A DNA stretch of 64,000 nt from Lacipirellula limnantheis (lineage in GTDB: Bacteria > Planctomycetota > Planctomycetia > Pirellulales > Lacipirellulaceae). The notes beneath the pieces were generated by a model that worked only from the letters and a program-made list of their open reading frames with translations, was not told where the DNA came from and did not search any database. Location: NCBI RefSeq assembly GCF_007746075.1, contig NZ_CP036339.1, positions 2,738,885 through 2,802,884 on the forward strand, written 5' to 3'. Of this stretch, positions 54,875-63,275 are shown in pieces. How positions within the stretch are numbered: the first letter of the stretch is position 1; every line of letters starts with the position of its first letter. A program made the translations under genes and the position numbers.

Positions 54875-56602
54875 CTAACTGCCGTGGTCGACGTTCTCCT
54901 GACGGTCGTCGAACGATTTAAGCCAAGCGAGCAGCCGCTGCACTTGGCCTCCCTTGATAAGGCTGATTAACAGGCCGGCGGCGAAGCAGCCGACGCCGAG
55001 GGCGAGCCAGCGTTTGCCTTTTAGAAGCATCAGCGCGTCGCTGCGGAGGAGAAGTTGCTCGAGCGCTGACGTCGTCGACGAAACCAAGCAGACCGCGAGC
55101 GCGACGAGGTTGGCGGTGTGCCGCTGACGTCTCCAATAACAGGCGGCGATGGCGGACAATAACAGCGCGAGGAGCGCATTGTCAGCGGGCGTGGCGGCCG
55201 GAAAGAGAACACGATTCAGAAACAGGGCGGCCAGCGCCGAGAAGACCAAAAAACCGGGGCTGGTTTCCGCGATCCACTTGGCGAATTCGTCACGATAAAT
55301 GAGACCAAGGCAAAGAAACGTCAACACGAAGAAGTGCCAGGGGAGGTAGCCGTTGGCAAACGTGAAGGGGGCGTCGTGAAGAAGAATTGACACTCCGAGC
55401 ATGGCGTAGGCTACAAACAAGGCGAGACGGAACGAACTGTTTAACCACAGGCCGCGACCGAGGAGGAGCAAACCGACCGCGGTGGCGGGGAGGAGTTGCA
55501 GGGGCGCAAGCGTGTCGAGGCTCACCGTGCCGGGACCAGCCCAGGAGAGAACCGCGAGAGTGGCGAGCAACCCGCCCTCGGCGCCGGCGACGCGGCGAAG
55601 CCAGAGATAAACGAAGTAAATGGCGATGAGCCAGCCGGCGAGTTGCAACGGCGAGCCGACCGTCGATTGCAGTAGCATGCGATAGAACGACTGGGCGTCG
55701 CTCGCGTGGTAACCCGGCAGCGCGAAGAACAGCATGGCGATCGGCAGGCCGACGCCGATGGCGCTGCGCCACGGATTGCGGCGATGGCTCCCCTCGACCC
55801 AGAGAAGCGTTGCAGCCAAGGCGAGCGGAATGAACGCGTAGAGTTGCAGTCCGGAAGAAAACCCCTTTTCTTTCTCGAACGAAATGCCGAGCGAGAAGGC
55901 CCGCAGCACGCCGCCGACGGCGAGGATGACGAACCACGACATCGGATACCAGGGCCATGGCCAAGGGGCGCCGTGGCGGCGGAGTTCGGTTCCGCGCTGG
56001 CGCACGGCGGGAATCAGCATCAGCGCTGTTGCGGCCAACAACGTCGGCAATGCGAGAACGAGCCAGGCCATTTTTTGCTCTTGGTCGTCGAGCGACAGGT
56101 GGCCGAGATACGGGGGATAAGCGAAGAGAATCGCCATCGCCGCGTAACATGGTCCGCGGTATGTCCAAGGGAGGGGGACATTGAGTCCGCGGATGATGAG
56201 CTCGCAGAGAGCGATCGAGAAGATGAACCCCGCGAGCAGGAAGCGGGCGCCGACGCGGGAGTCGTCGAGGCAGACGCGGTCGAAGCTGGCCGACATCGCG
56301 ATCATCAGCAAGGCGACGAGCAGCACGAGCGTGCGGGCGTCCTCCCAGACCTTGCCAAAGCGGACGATGAGAATCGCCGCAGCGGCGAGCAGCAGCGTGT
56401 ATCCAGCAAGCAGCCGCATTAGCAGCCAACCTTGCGTCGGGTCGAGGCCGTCGGCAAACGAAACGTGCAGGCCGTAGAGAGTCAGCAAGGCGCTGATGAC
56501 GTAGAAGGGATTGTGATTGTAGAGAACGCGCCACCAATCCTGAGCAGCCGAAGGCAGTGCTGGAGCGGGCAGGTCCTCGACGGACGCTTGTTCAACGGAC
56601 AT
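54875..56602 (-). CDS. Large multi-helix membrane protein
   Basis: 575 aa, strong GAGGAGG before the ATG. About fourteen hydrophobic segments cover most of the length (for example LLMRLLAGYTLLLAAAAILIV, FIFSIALCELIIRGL, AAMAILFAYPPYLG, LVLALPTLLAATALMLI). No transporter motif is recognised. It may be a planctomycete-specific membrane protein; function unknown. Confidence 0.8.
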   Translation of the reverse strand: MSVEQASVEDLPAPALPSAAQDWWRVLYNHNPFYVISALLTLYGLHVSFADGLDPTQGWLLMRLLAGYTLLLAAAAILIVRFGKVWEDARTLVLLVALLMIAMSASFDRVCLDDSRVGARFLLAGFIFSIALCELIIRGLNVPLPWTYRGPCYAAMAILFAYPPYLGHLSLDDQEQKMAWLVLALPTLLAATALMLIPAVRQRGTELRRHGAPWPWPWYPMSWFVILAVGGVLRAFSLGISFEKEKGFSSGLQLYAFIPLALAATLLWVEGSHRRNPWRSAIGVGLPIAMLFFALPGYHASDAQSFYRMLLQSTVGSPLQLAGWLIAIYFVYLWLRRVAGAEGGLLATLAVLSWAGPGTVSLDTLAPLQLLPATAVGLLLLGRGLWLNSSFRLALFVAYAMLGVSILLHDAPFTFANGYLPWHFFVLTFLCLGLIYRDEFAKWIAETSPGFLVFSALAALFLNRVLFPAATPADNALLALLLSAIAACYWRRQRHTANLVALAVCLVSSTTSALEQLLLRSDALMLLKGKRWLALGVGCFAAGLLISLIKGGQVQRLLAWLKSFDDRQENVDHGS

Positions 56603-56750
56603 AGAAGAGCCTCCTCAGGCGGCAGCGACGCCGTCCGCGCGTGTCGTCCCCCCGCGCGAGCGCTCAGCGGCGTCATGGTGATAGAAACCACGACTTTGAG
56701 CCAACGCGAAGCTGTGGAGAAAGGCTGTGCAGAGTATTGCACACAAGTCT

Positions 56751-56839
56751 GTGGGAGGCGTCTCCGACGCCGATTCCGCGTGACGGGATCGATGAACAGC
56801 AGCCAGCAATCCGTCATCGGGGTCGGAGACCCCTCCCAC
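56751..56839. repeat. Paired hairpin repeat (REP pair), GGAG-GCGTC family
   Basis: Left half 56751-56773 and right half 56817-56839 match 37591-37678 almost exactly, including the compensated GCGTC/GACGC versus GGGTC/GACCC stems. Only the 43-nt centre differs between the copies. Confidence 0.85.
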
Positions 56840-57066
56840 ATTCCTCAATTCACTGTGCCGCGCGCTAGATCGGCGGCGGCTCAGAAAAGAGCTGCACCAT
56901 ACGCCCTCCGAAGTGAGAGAAGATCGTCAGAACGACGTTCGGAAAAGCGGCCTCTTCTTGTTCCGTTGTTCGTTCTAAATGGAGGAGGATCTGATGGTCA
57001 AGTTTTTTGCAATTAAATGTCGTGATTGTTGCAAATGGACAAGGGGGCTCGGGATGAGAGATGTTC

Positions 57067-57138
57067 GTCATCCCGAGCGGAGCGAAGGATCTAGCGTCGC
57101 CATCACACTTCCAGATTCTTCGCTCCGCTCAGAATGAC
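57067..57138. repeat. Paired inverted repeat, GAGCGGAGCGAAG family
   Basis: Left half 57067-57091 has ATCC...GGAT around GAGCGGAGCGAAG, right half 57113-57138 has the inverted form with ATTC...GAAT. The stems change together. Same family as 5111-5179. Confidence 0.8.
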
Positions 57139-57240
57139 GGTAGTGACGGGGAAGAGCCTTGGTGAACCATCGTCGATGTCCTATTGTCATTGCTGTCGCG
57201 TCGACCCACGATCTTCCCAACAAGAAGTGCTTGCTCGGCC

Positions 57241-58494
57241 ATGCTCCGCGCCACGATTGCACGCTACCGAGCCGCCTACGCCGGGCTTCCGCGGGAAGTC
57301 TGGTGGTTGGCCGTGGCGTTGTTCGTCAATCGCTGCGGCGCGATGGTGCTGCCGTTTCTGACGCTTTACCTCACGCAAAAGCTCGGCTTCAGCGGGGCGC
57401 TCGCCGGGCGGATGGTGAGCGTTTACGGCGTGGGCGCGGTTTGCGGCGCCTATCTTGGCGGGCGGCTGGCTGAGCGGTTCGGGGCGATACGGTTCCAGAC
57501 CGTGTGCCTGTTTCTGGCGGCGCCGGGATTCATGTTCCTCCCGCTCTGGAAGACGTGGCCTGCGATGGCGGCGAACTTGTTCCTGGTGAGTCTGATCGCC
57601 GAGGCGGTGCGGCCGGCGAACGCGGCAGCGATCACGCAGCTGACGACGCCTGCGAATCGGATGCGGGCGTTCGCGCTGCAGCGGCTGGCGGCGAACTTTG
57701 GGTTCTCCTTCGGGCCGGCGATCGGCGGGTTGCTGGCGACGATCGACTTCAAGTGGCTGTTTTTCGTTGACGGCTTCAGCACGATGGCGGCGGGCGGCGC
57801 CTTGCTGGCGATCTTTCGGATGCAGCGCATCAAGCGGGTGGTCGATGTTCACCCTTCGACTGTCACCTCCGCATCGCCGCCGCGCGATCGGCTGTTCGTC
57901 GGGTTCCTGCTGCTGATGCTGGCCAACATGATCGTGTTCTTTCAATTCGGCTCGACCTACCCGTTGTTTCTGCACGATCACTTTGGGCTCAACACCGATT
58001 CGATTGGGTTGATGTTTGCAGTGAACACCACCGTGATCGTGCTGTTCGAAATGTTGCTTGTCGACGCCATCAAAGATTGGCCGCTGCTGCGGACGATCGG
58101 TTGGGGGTGCCTGATTTCGTGCGTCGGGTTCGGCATGCTGCCGTTCGGCCAGTCGGCGCTGTACGCGGTTGCGGCGATGCTGGTGCTGACGATGGGCGAA
58201 ATGCTGTCGCTGGCGTTGTCGACTGGGTTTGTCGCGAATCGGAGCGGCGCCGGCGGCGAGGCGAGTTACATGGGGTGGTACATGGTGATGCTGGCGACAG
58301 CGTCGGTCGCGGGGCCGGCGATTGGCTCGACGATTTACCAGGCGAATCCGAATGCGGTCTGGTACGGGGCGCTGGGGGTTGGCGTCGCGGTTCTCGCCGG
58401 CTTCCAGTGGCTGGCCAGCGGCGATCGGCGGCCGGTGGAGGTGCATGATGCGGCGCCGGAGTGGGCGGAGGCGATGCCGCAGTTGGCGGAGTGA
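57241..58494 (+). CDS. MFS transporter
   Basis: 417 aa from the ATG at 57241. Twelve hydrophobic segments, with the loop 2-3 motif GRMVSVYGVGAVCGAYLGGRLAERFG typical of major facilitator proteins. It resembles the small multidrug/metabolite exporters. Substrate unknown. It ends at the 8-bp tandem repeat and terminator. Confidence 0.88.
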   Translation: MLRATIARYRAAYAGLPREVWWLAVALFVNRCGAMVLPFLTLYLTQKLGFSGALAGRMVSVYGVGAVCGAYLGGRLAERFGAIRFQTVCLFLAAPGFMFLPLWKTWPAMAANLFLVSLIAEAVRPANAAAITQLTTPANRMRAFALQRLAANFGFSFGPAIGGLLATIDFKWLFFVDGFSTMAAGGALLAIFRMQRIKRVVDVHPSTVTSASPPRDRLFVGFLLLMLANMIVFFQFGSTYPLFLHDHFGLNTDSIGLMFAVNTTVIVLFEMLLVDAIKDWPLLRTIGWGCLISCVGFGMLPFGQSALYAVAAMLVLTMGEMLSLALSTGFVANRSGAGGEASYMGWYMVMLATASVAGPAIGSTIYQANPNAVWYGALGVGVAVLAGFQWLASGDRRPVEVHDAAPEWAEAMPQLAE

Positions 58495-58500
58495 TGGGAG

Positions 58501-58552
58501 GTGAGTGGGTGAGTGGGTGAGTGGGTGAGTGGGTGAGTGGGTGAGTGGGTGG
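58501..58552. repeat. 8-bp tandem repeat GTGAGTGG
   Basis: Six perfect copies of GTGAGTGG plus a partial copy, starting 6 nt after the MFS stop. Such microsatellites vary in copy number by slippage. It is outside coding sequence. Confidence 0.95.
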
Positions 58553-58560
58553 CGCAATAA

Positions 58561-58602
58561 AAACGGCGGCGGAGAGGTGACTCTCCGCCGCCGTTTATTT
58601 TT
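58561..58602 (+). terminator. Bidirectional rho-independent terminator
   Basis: AAACGGCGGCGGAGAG (58561-58576), loop GTGA, CTCTCCGCCGCCGTTT (58581-58596) is a perfect 16-bp stem followed by ATTTTT; on the other strand the same stem is followed by TTTTTATT. It separates the MFS gene from the convergent Bax-inhibitor gene. Confidence 0.95.
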
Positions 58603-58688
58603 CAGCCCCCGGCTCCGCCGGGGGGTAGCGTTAAGTTGGGCGACGTCGACCCGGATGGTGACCGACCCCCTGGCGGAGCCAGGGACTG
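58603..58688. repeat. Paired hairpin repeat, CCCCCGGC family
   Basis: Left half 58603-58628 holds CCCCGGC-TCC-GCCGGGG, right half 58664-58688 holds the inverted CCCTGGC-TCC-GCCAGGG. Again C-G in one half is replaced by T-A in the other at the same stem position. Confidence 0.82.
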
Positions 58689-58699
58689 CAGGTGCGCTG

Positions 58700-59428
58700 C
58701 TAACGCCGGTTGAGCGACATCAGTAGTTGTAGAACGTACCAGAACATCAGTGCGACCGACGCGAAGAGCGCCAATGAGGCGGCGACGTGTTGGCCAATCC
58801 GATAGTGATGCATCACGTTGCTGGTATCGTAGAGGATATAACCGGCGCAGAGGACCAGCATCGCGGCGATGAAGACGATGCCGAGATTGAAGCCGAAGAG
58901 GATCGCACAGACGATCACTCCCATGGCAGCGAAGCCGCCGACGACTAGGGCCGTGCGCAGGAATGAAAAGTCCGTGCCTGTCACGAAGACGGCGGCAGTG
59001 AGGCCAACGAAAATGACGCCGGTTAGAACGGCAGCGTTCAAAATAACGCCCGGCGGCCCGGACTGTTGGGCGACGTAAAGTAGCGGAAGCGTGATGATTG
59101 ACTGGGCGATCACGTAGAGTCCCAGGCCCATGTACTGAGTTTGCGGGCTGGTGGAGGACATGGCCCACGAGTTCGCCAAGTAGCTGACGCCCATGAAGGC
59201 GGCCATGACAATGAGCCAGCCGTACTGGGTCCCGAGCATAAGGCCTGCGAGCGGCTCGGCGAACGAAGAATTCAGCAGCACCGCCTCAATGGCCGTGAAG
59301 GCCAAGACCGCGCCGAGCAGATGGAGATAGGTCTTGCGAATAAACGACGCACGGGTGTTCTCGTCGGCCTGGGCCGCCGTCATCCCCCAGTTGAGGTAGG
59401 GGTTGTTGTTGTCCTGTGCGTAGTTCAT
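58700..59428 (-). CDS. Bax inhibitor-1/YccA family membrane protein
   Basis: 242 aa from the ATG at 59428 with AGGAGA upstream. Seven membrane helices. Family-typical stretches are RKTYLHLLGAVLAFTAIEAVLL, AVLTGVIFVGLTAAVFVTG, FFV-type RTALVVGGFAAMGVIVCAI and YILYDTSNVMHHY near the end, which holds the conserved Asp pair region. Bacterial members are proton-dependent Ca2+-leak channels or protease-linked (YccA-FtsH). The exact role is not shown. Confidence 0.93.
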   Translation of the reverse strand: MNYAQDNNNPYLNWGMTAAQADENTRASFIRKTYLHLLGAVLAFTAIEAVLLNSSFAEPLAGLMLGTQYGWLIVMAAFMGVSYLANSWAMSSTSPQTQYMGLGLYVIAQSIITLPLLYVAQQSGPPGVILNAAVLTGVIFVGLTAAVFVTGTDFSFLRTALVVGGFAAMGVIVCAILFGFNLGIVFIAAMLVLCAGYILYDTSNVMHHYRIGQHVAASLALFASVALMFWYVLQLLMSLNRR

Positions 59429-59574
59429 CGCATTCTCTCCTGAATGTGGTCGTGTACGAATTGAAGACGGCGGCGATCTGACGCCTGGACGGCGCGCGGA
59501 CCGGCTCTGCCGTTTGTCCCCAAATTCTACCTCATTTTGGGGAAGCGGTGACAGCAATTATGCCGTTTACGAGA

Positions 59575-60501
59575 TCAGCGGCGGCCGGTCTGGTCGCGGA
59601 AGGTGCTCTCGAAGATCTTGTCGGCGTTAGCCGTCTCGAAGCCATCGCGGCGATGTTCACGGCAGACTTCGCCTTCAGGGAGCGTCGCAAACTGCGGCAG
59701 GACGCGGCGTTCGGCGAACTCGACGTACGAGCCGGCGATTTGCTGCGTCGTTTCGCCGCCGGCGGCCAAGGGGAACGTCGCGTCGACCATTTCAGCGACG
59801 GTGGAGCTTTGCAAGAGCAGGCCGTCGCCGCTGATTTTGATTTCGCCGCCGGAGTTGTTGAGCTTAAAGCCGTGCGACTTGAGGAACTCGTTGAACTTCT
59901 CCACGGTGTCGTACTGATCGGGAAGATTGTGGACGCTCACCGTGAAGTGGTTGAGGTAGTAACGGTTGTAAATCACCCAGGCGGCGTACTCGCTCTCGTC
60001 GGCGAGCCGTTGGTAATCTTCCCAAGTCGGCGTGCGCCAGAGGGGACTGTGGAGGAATTGATCGACGGCAGCGCCGTCATCGAGATTCAGTGAGTCGACC
60101 GGATCGCTCGTCACCTCGTCGGTGTAAGAGTGGATGATGCGCTGCGATTCGGGCGACAGCTCGTCGACGCAGAGCTCGCTGATGAAAATCCGCGGATAAC
60201 GCGCCACCGGCGGGGCGTACCAGTAGGCGTCGAGTTTCTTGCCGTCGAAGCGGAGGAAGTCGCGCTTGGCGTAGCCGTAGTGGAGGAAGATTTTTTCGAA
60301 CGACGCAATGCCGAGATTAGGGACGCCCATCGTGCGGAAGGCAATGTGGTCATTCTCGATGTCGCCGACGGAACCAACCAAGCCGGCGGCGACCATGGCA
60401 CGGACGACGCCGTCGACGTCGGGAACGCGTTCGCGGTAGCGACGCATCAAGCCATCAAGGACGAAATCAAGCGGTGCGGCGGTGGAAGCGGTGTGAATCA
60501 T
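59575..60501 (-). CDS. DUF1338 protein, 2-oxoadipate dioxygenase-like
   Basis: 308 aa from the ATG at 60501. The DUF1338 (HglS/YdcJ) family contains Fe(II)-dependent 2-oxoadipate dioxygenase/decarboxylase in lysine breakdown and related unknowns. The metal ligands are visible as His52 in DIENDHIAFRT, a His in YYLNHFTVSVHN and a Glu in SYVEFAERR near the end. AYWYAPPVARYPRIFISEL is also conserved. Substrate here is not shown by the neighbours. Confidence 0.86.
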   Translation of the reverse strand: MIHTASTAAPLDFVLDGLMRRYRERVPDVDGVVRAMVAAGLVGSVGDIENDHIAFRTMGVPNLGIASFEKIFLHYGYAKRDFLRFDGKKLDAYWYAPPVARYPRIFISELCVDELSPESQRIIHSYTDEVTSDPVDSLNLDDGAAVDQFLHSPLWRTPTWEDYQRLADESEYAAWVIYNRYYLNHFTVSVHNLPDQYDTVEKFNEFLKSHGFKLNNSGGEIKISGDGLLLQSSTVAEMVDATFPLAAGGETTQQIAGSYVEFAERRVLPQFATLPEGEVCREHRRDGFETANADKIFESTFRDQTGRR

Positions 60502-60600
60502 CGGCGGGAAACCTGTCGCGGTGGAACTTGAAATCTGCTCATGTAGGCCCGGCACCCGGTCGGGGGTGGAGGTGTGGGTATACTTTGCTCTTGCGTATCG

Positions 60601-60626
60601 CTAGCCCCCGGCGGAGCCGGGGGCGG
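60601..60626. repeat. Single half of the CCCCCGGC repeat
   Basis: GCCCCCGGC-GGA-GCCGGGGGC, a perfect palindromic half-site upstream of the DUF1338 gene, next to a CTAG. Confidence 0.75.
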
Positions 60627-60686
60627 AAGGAGGGTGGGGCGCGCCTGCGGGCTTGCGCGTTCACGAGAGCCAATCTCACATTAGTA

Positions 60687-61112
60687 TTATGACCGCAGAA
60701 CGAGAACTGGGCAGTGGGCTAGTCGAATTACCCGCTCGGCCACCGACCCAATGAGCAGGTGAGCCAAGCCTGTGCGGCCGTGGGAAGGCATCACGATCAG
60801 CCCGATTCCGGCGGTCTTCGCACATTCGGCGATCTCATGGCCGGGGTCTCCAAATAGGATCTGGAACTTCACCCCCCGGTATTTTGGGGCGTCATAGCGT
60901 CGGTGGAGCGAGTGGAGCAGGGTCTCATTTCGTTCGGCGTCGGTCGCGATGTAAACGACTCCCGGCTCGAACGCCCCGAGGGGCGGTGCGACGTGGACGG
61001 CCGTGATCTGCTCGCTCGCCGCGGCGATTTCCAACGCGGCGTCGAGAGCTTGGTCGGATTCCTCGGAGAAATCCAGCGGGACGAGGAGCTTGGCATTAGC
61101 GTAGCGATTCAT
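60687..61112 (-). CDS. Universal stress protein (UspA family)
   Basis: 141 aa, AAGGA before the ATG. A single UspA domain with KLLVPLDFSEESDQALDAAL at the start and the ATP-binding C-terminal motif MPSHGRTGLAHLLIGSVAERV, matching G-2x-G-9x-G(S/T). Small USPs respond to starvation and oxidative stress. Confidence 0.94.
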   Translation of the reverse strand: MNRYANAKLLVPLDFSEESDQALDAALEIAAASEQITAVHVAPPLGAFEPGVVYIATDAERNETLLHSLHRRYDAPKYRGVKFQILFGDPGHEIAECAKTAGIGLIVMPSHGRTGLAHLLIGSVAERVIRLAHCPVLVLRS

Positions 61113-61627
61113 GGCTTCGTTCCTTATGTAGAAGAGACGGCGGGAGGCCAGCTGAGGGGCAAGCTTTGCGGCATCTCGCGGAAGGCTAATGGGAAAAATC
61201 GCAATTTAGGCGCCGTAGGGGGCTGGGAGGCGTCGCCCATGCGAAGGGACGGTTTACGGCGAGGCATCTCAAAACTGTGCCGGGAACTGTGCGTTTCTGA
61301 CACGGGGGTGCGCCCCAACGGACAGTCTACTGCGTGCGTGGCGCCGCCGCGGCCAGTGGCGTAAGCAGTTTTTTAGGCAAAATCTAGGCATGCCGGCCGG
61401 CGCCGACGCGGTTCGCGGAAAGTTGCACGATTGGTCCGAAGCTTGCGAGCATCGAACGCGGCCCACCAGGATTTGACGAAGTTGCCCCCAACATACCTCG
61501 CGAACAGTTCATGGTTCGATCGCGCCACACTCCCGACCGAGGCGCCGCGACGGACGAGCGATTGGTGCGGGGGTCGCATGGTGTTAGAACTAGGGAAAAG
61601 GAAGGGTTCCCAAGTTCCGTGGCCGGC
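61113..61627. other. Intergenic region upstream of the kinase, nothing recognised
   Basis: About 500 bp with T/A-rich patches around 61360-61385 and AAGGAAGG at 61599-61606, which is the ribosome-binding site for the next gene. I see no riboswitch, sigma-54 promoter or small gene. Confidence 0.5.
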
Positions 61628-63238
61628 ATGTCTGAACAAGATTTTGCGCGTCTTTATGAATCGATGCAGCGATATGTCGGTTGGACCGACGGCGACGCAA
61701 AGCGGGTGGCTGCGATGTGGCCGCTGGTCTCGCCTCAGGCGAAATCGCTTATCGATGATTTTTACGCGGAGATTCAGCGACACCCCAATGCCGCGCGCGT
61801 CATTACCGGCGGACCGGAGCAAATCGAGCGGCTGTCGCAAACGCTACGGGAATGGTTGGCCCAGTTGTTCGCGGGCAAGTACGACATTGAGTACATTTCG
61901 CGCCGCTGGCGCGTCGGTTATCGGCACGTGGAGATAGGGCTCGAGCAGCGATTTACGAGCTTGGCGATTTCCCGCCTGCGGACGGGCATCAAGCAAGCAG
62001 TTTGCTCCTCTTGGCGAGGCTCGTCCGAAGAATTGGCGGCGTCGTTGACGTCGATCAACAAGCTGCTCGATCTTGATCATGCGTTAATCCAGGATGCGTA
62101 TGAGTTTGAATATGTAAGTCGCCAACGGCAGTTCGAGCGCGAACGGGGGGAGCGTAAGTTTCGGCATCTCGTGGAAAACGCGAGTTGTCTGATCATTATC
62201 GTCGACCCGATGCGAACGGCGGCGTACTTCAATCCCTACGCCGAAGCGGCGACGGGGTACTCGGCGAAAGAGATCGAACACGTACACGACCGCGTGTTGG
62301 GCGTGTTGGGAGGCGATCGGGCCGAGGTGGAAGCCTGCTTGGCCGACGTTTTCGCTGGCGGCGGCCCGGTGGCGTACGAGACGCAGATCGAACGGCGCGG
62401 CGGTTCGCCGCGCTGGATTAATTGGACGCTAAGCCGCATTGACGGGATGGACGACGACCGAATGGTCCTGGCGGTCGGGCACGACATCACCGAGCAGCGG
62501 CGCGCCGCGGTTCAAGTGCTGCAGGCGAACCGGCTGGCGACAATCGGGGAGATGTACGCGCGGCTGGCGCACGAGAGCCGCAACGCGCTCCAGCGTATGC
62601 GCGTCTGCACGGAGATGCTGACAGACCAATTGGCTGAGTCGCGCGATGCGTCGGAACTGCTCAAGCGTTTAGAGCACGCGCAGGGCGACCTGCAGCGGCT
62701 GCTCGACGAAGTGCGGAACTTTGCGGCGCCCATCGTGCTGGAACGGACCGAGTGCCGACTGTCGACGCTGTGGCGAGAAGCCTGGAATTTGCTGCAGGGC
62801 GTGCGGCGGGATCGCCGCGCGGAATTGATCGAGGCAATGCCGGCGGAAGGTTGTCCGACGATGCGTCTCGACCGTTTTCGGCTGGTGCAGGCTTTTCGCA
62901 ATATCTTTGAGAATTCACTGGCCGCGTGCGGCGATCCGCTGAAATCGACCGTTTCGTGTCGGCAGGTAACGCGCGACGACGCGCCTTGGATCGAATTGAC
63001 GATCGATGATAACGGCGCCGGTTTTACGGATGATGGCAAGGAGCGGGGATTTGAACCGTTCTTTACGACGCGCGCCAGCGGCACGGGACTGGGCCTGGCG
63101 ATTGTGCGTCGCGTCATCGAAGCGCATGGCGGCGAAGTCGCCGTCGCGGATGCTCCCGGCGGCGGCGCAAGAATTGCAATCCTGCTACCCGAACACCCCA
63201 ACGGGGCCTGCGATACGGACGCGACCATCGGGGCCTGA
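61628..63238 (+). CDS. Globin-coupled sensor histidine kinase
   Basis: 536 aa from the ATG at 61628; a GTG at 61619 is better spaced from the AAGGAAGG and adds three residues. Residues 1-160 form a sensor-globin domain with the proximal His100 in [16 protein letters not shown], typical of globin-coupled sensors. A PAS domain follows (residues 178-290). The kinase core has the H-box [13 protein letters not shown] (His315) and HATPase motifs ([24 protein letters not shown]). It probably senses O2 or redox and passes phosphate to the next gene. Confidence 0.93.
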   Translation: MSEQDFARLYESMQRYVGWTDGDAKRVAAMWPLVSPQAKSLIDDFYAEIQRHPNAARVITGGPEQIERLSQTLREWLAQLFAGKYDIEYISRRWRVGYRHVEIGLEQRFTSLAISRLRTGIKQAVCSSWRGSSEELAASLTSINKLLDLDHALIQDAYEFEYVSRQRQFERERGERKFRHLVENASCLIIIVDPMRTAAYFNPYAEAATGYSAKEIEHVHDRVLGVLGGDRAEVEACLADVFAGGGPVAYETQIERRGGSPRWINWTLSRIDGMDDDRMVLAVGHDITEQRRAAVQVLQANRLATIGEMYARLAHESRNALQRMRVCTEMLTDQLAESRDASELLKRLEHAQGDLQRLLDEVRNFAAPIVLERTECRLSTLWREAWNLLQGVRRDRRAELIEAMPAEGCPTMRLDRFRLVQAFRNIFENSLAACGDPLKSTVSCRQVTRDDAPWIELTIDDNGAGFTDDGKERGFEPFFTTRASGTGLGLAIVRRVIEAHGGEVAVADAPGGGARIAILLPEHPNGACDTDATIGA

Positions 63239-63275
63239 CCGCAACGCCGCCATACTTTACCGGCAAGAAAATTCC

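Larger units (their letters stand above)
56603..57240. other. Divergent intergenic region with two paired repeats
   Basis: Holds the paired repeats at 56751-56839 and 57067-57138. The ORF 56865-57071 between them is probably not coding. Promoters for the two flanking genes should be here but none is clear. Confidence 0.6.

Noticed and set aside
56865..57071. 68-codon minus-strand ORF between two repeats
   Set aside because: No ribosome-binding site or family; its ends run into repeat sequence.
58501..58552. CRISPR-like array
   Set aside because: The 8-bp units are contiguous with no spacers; it is a microsatellite.
61113..61627. Sigma-54 promoter or c-di-GMP riboswitch upstream of the globin kinase
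   Set aside because: No TGGC-N7-TTGC pair and no GEMM core were seen.
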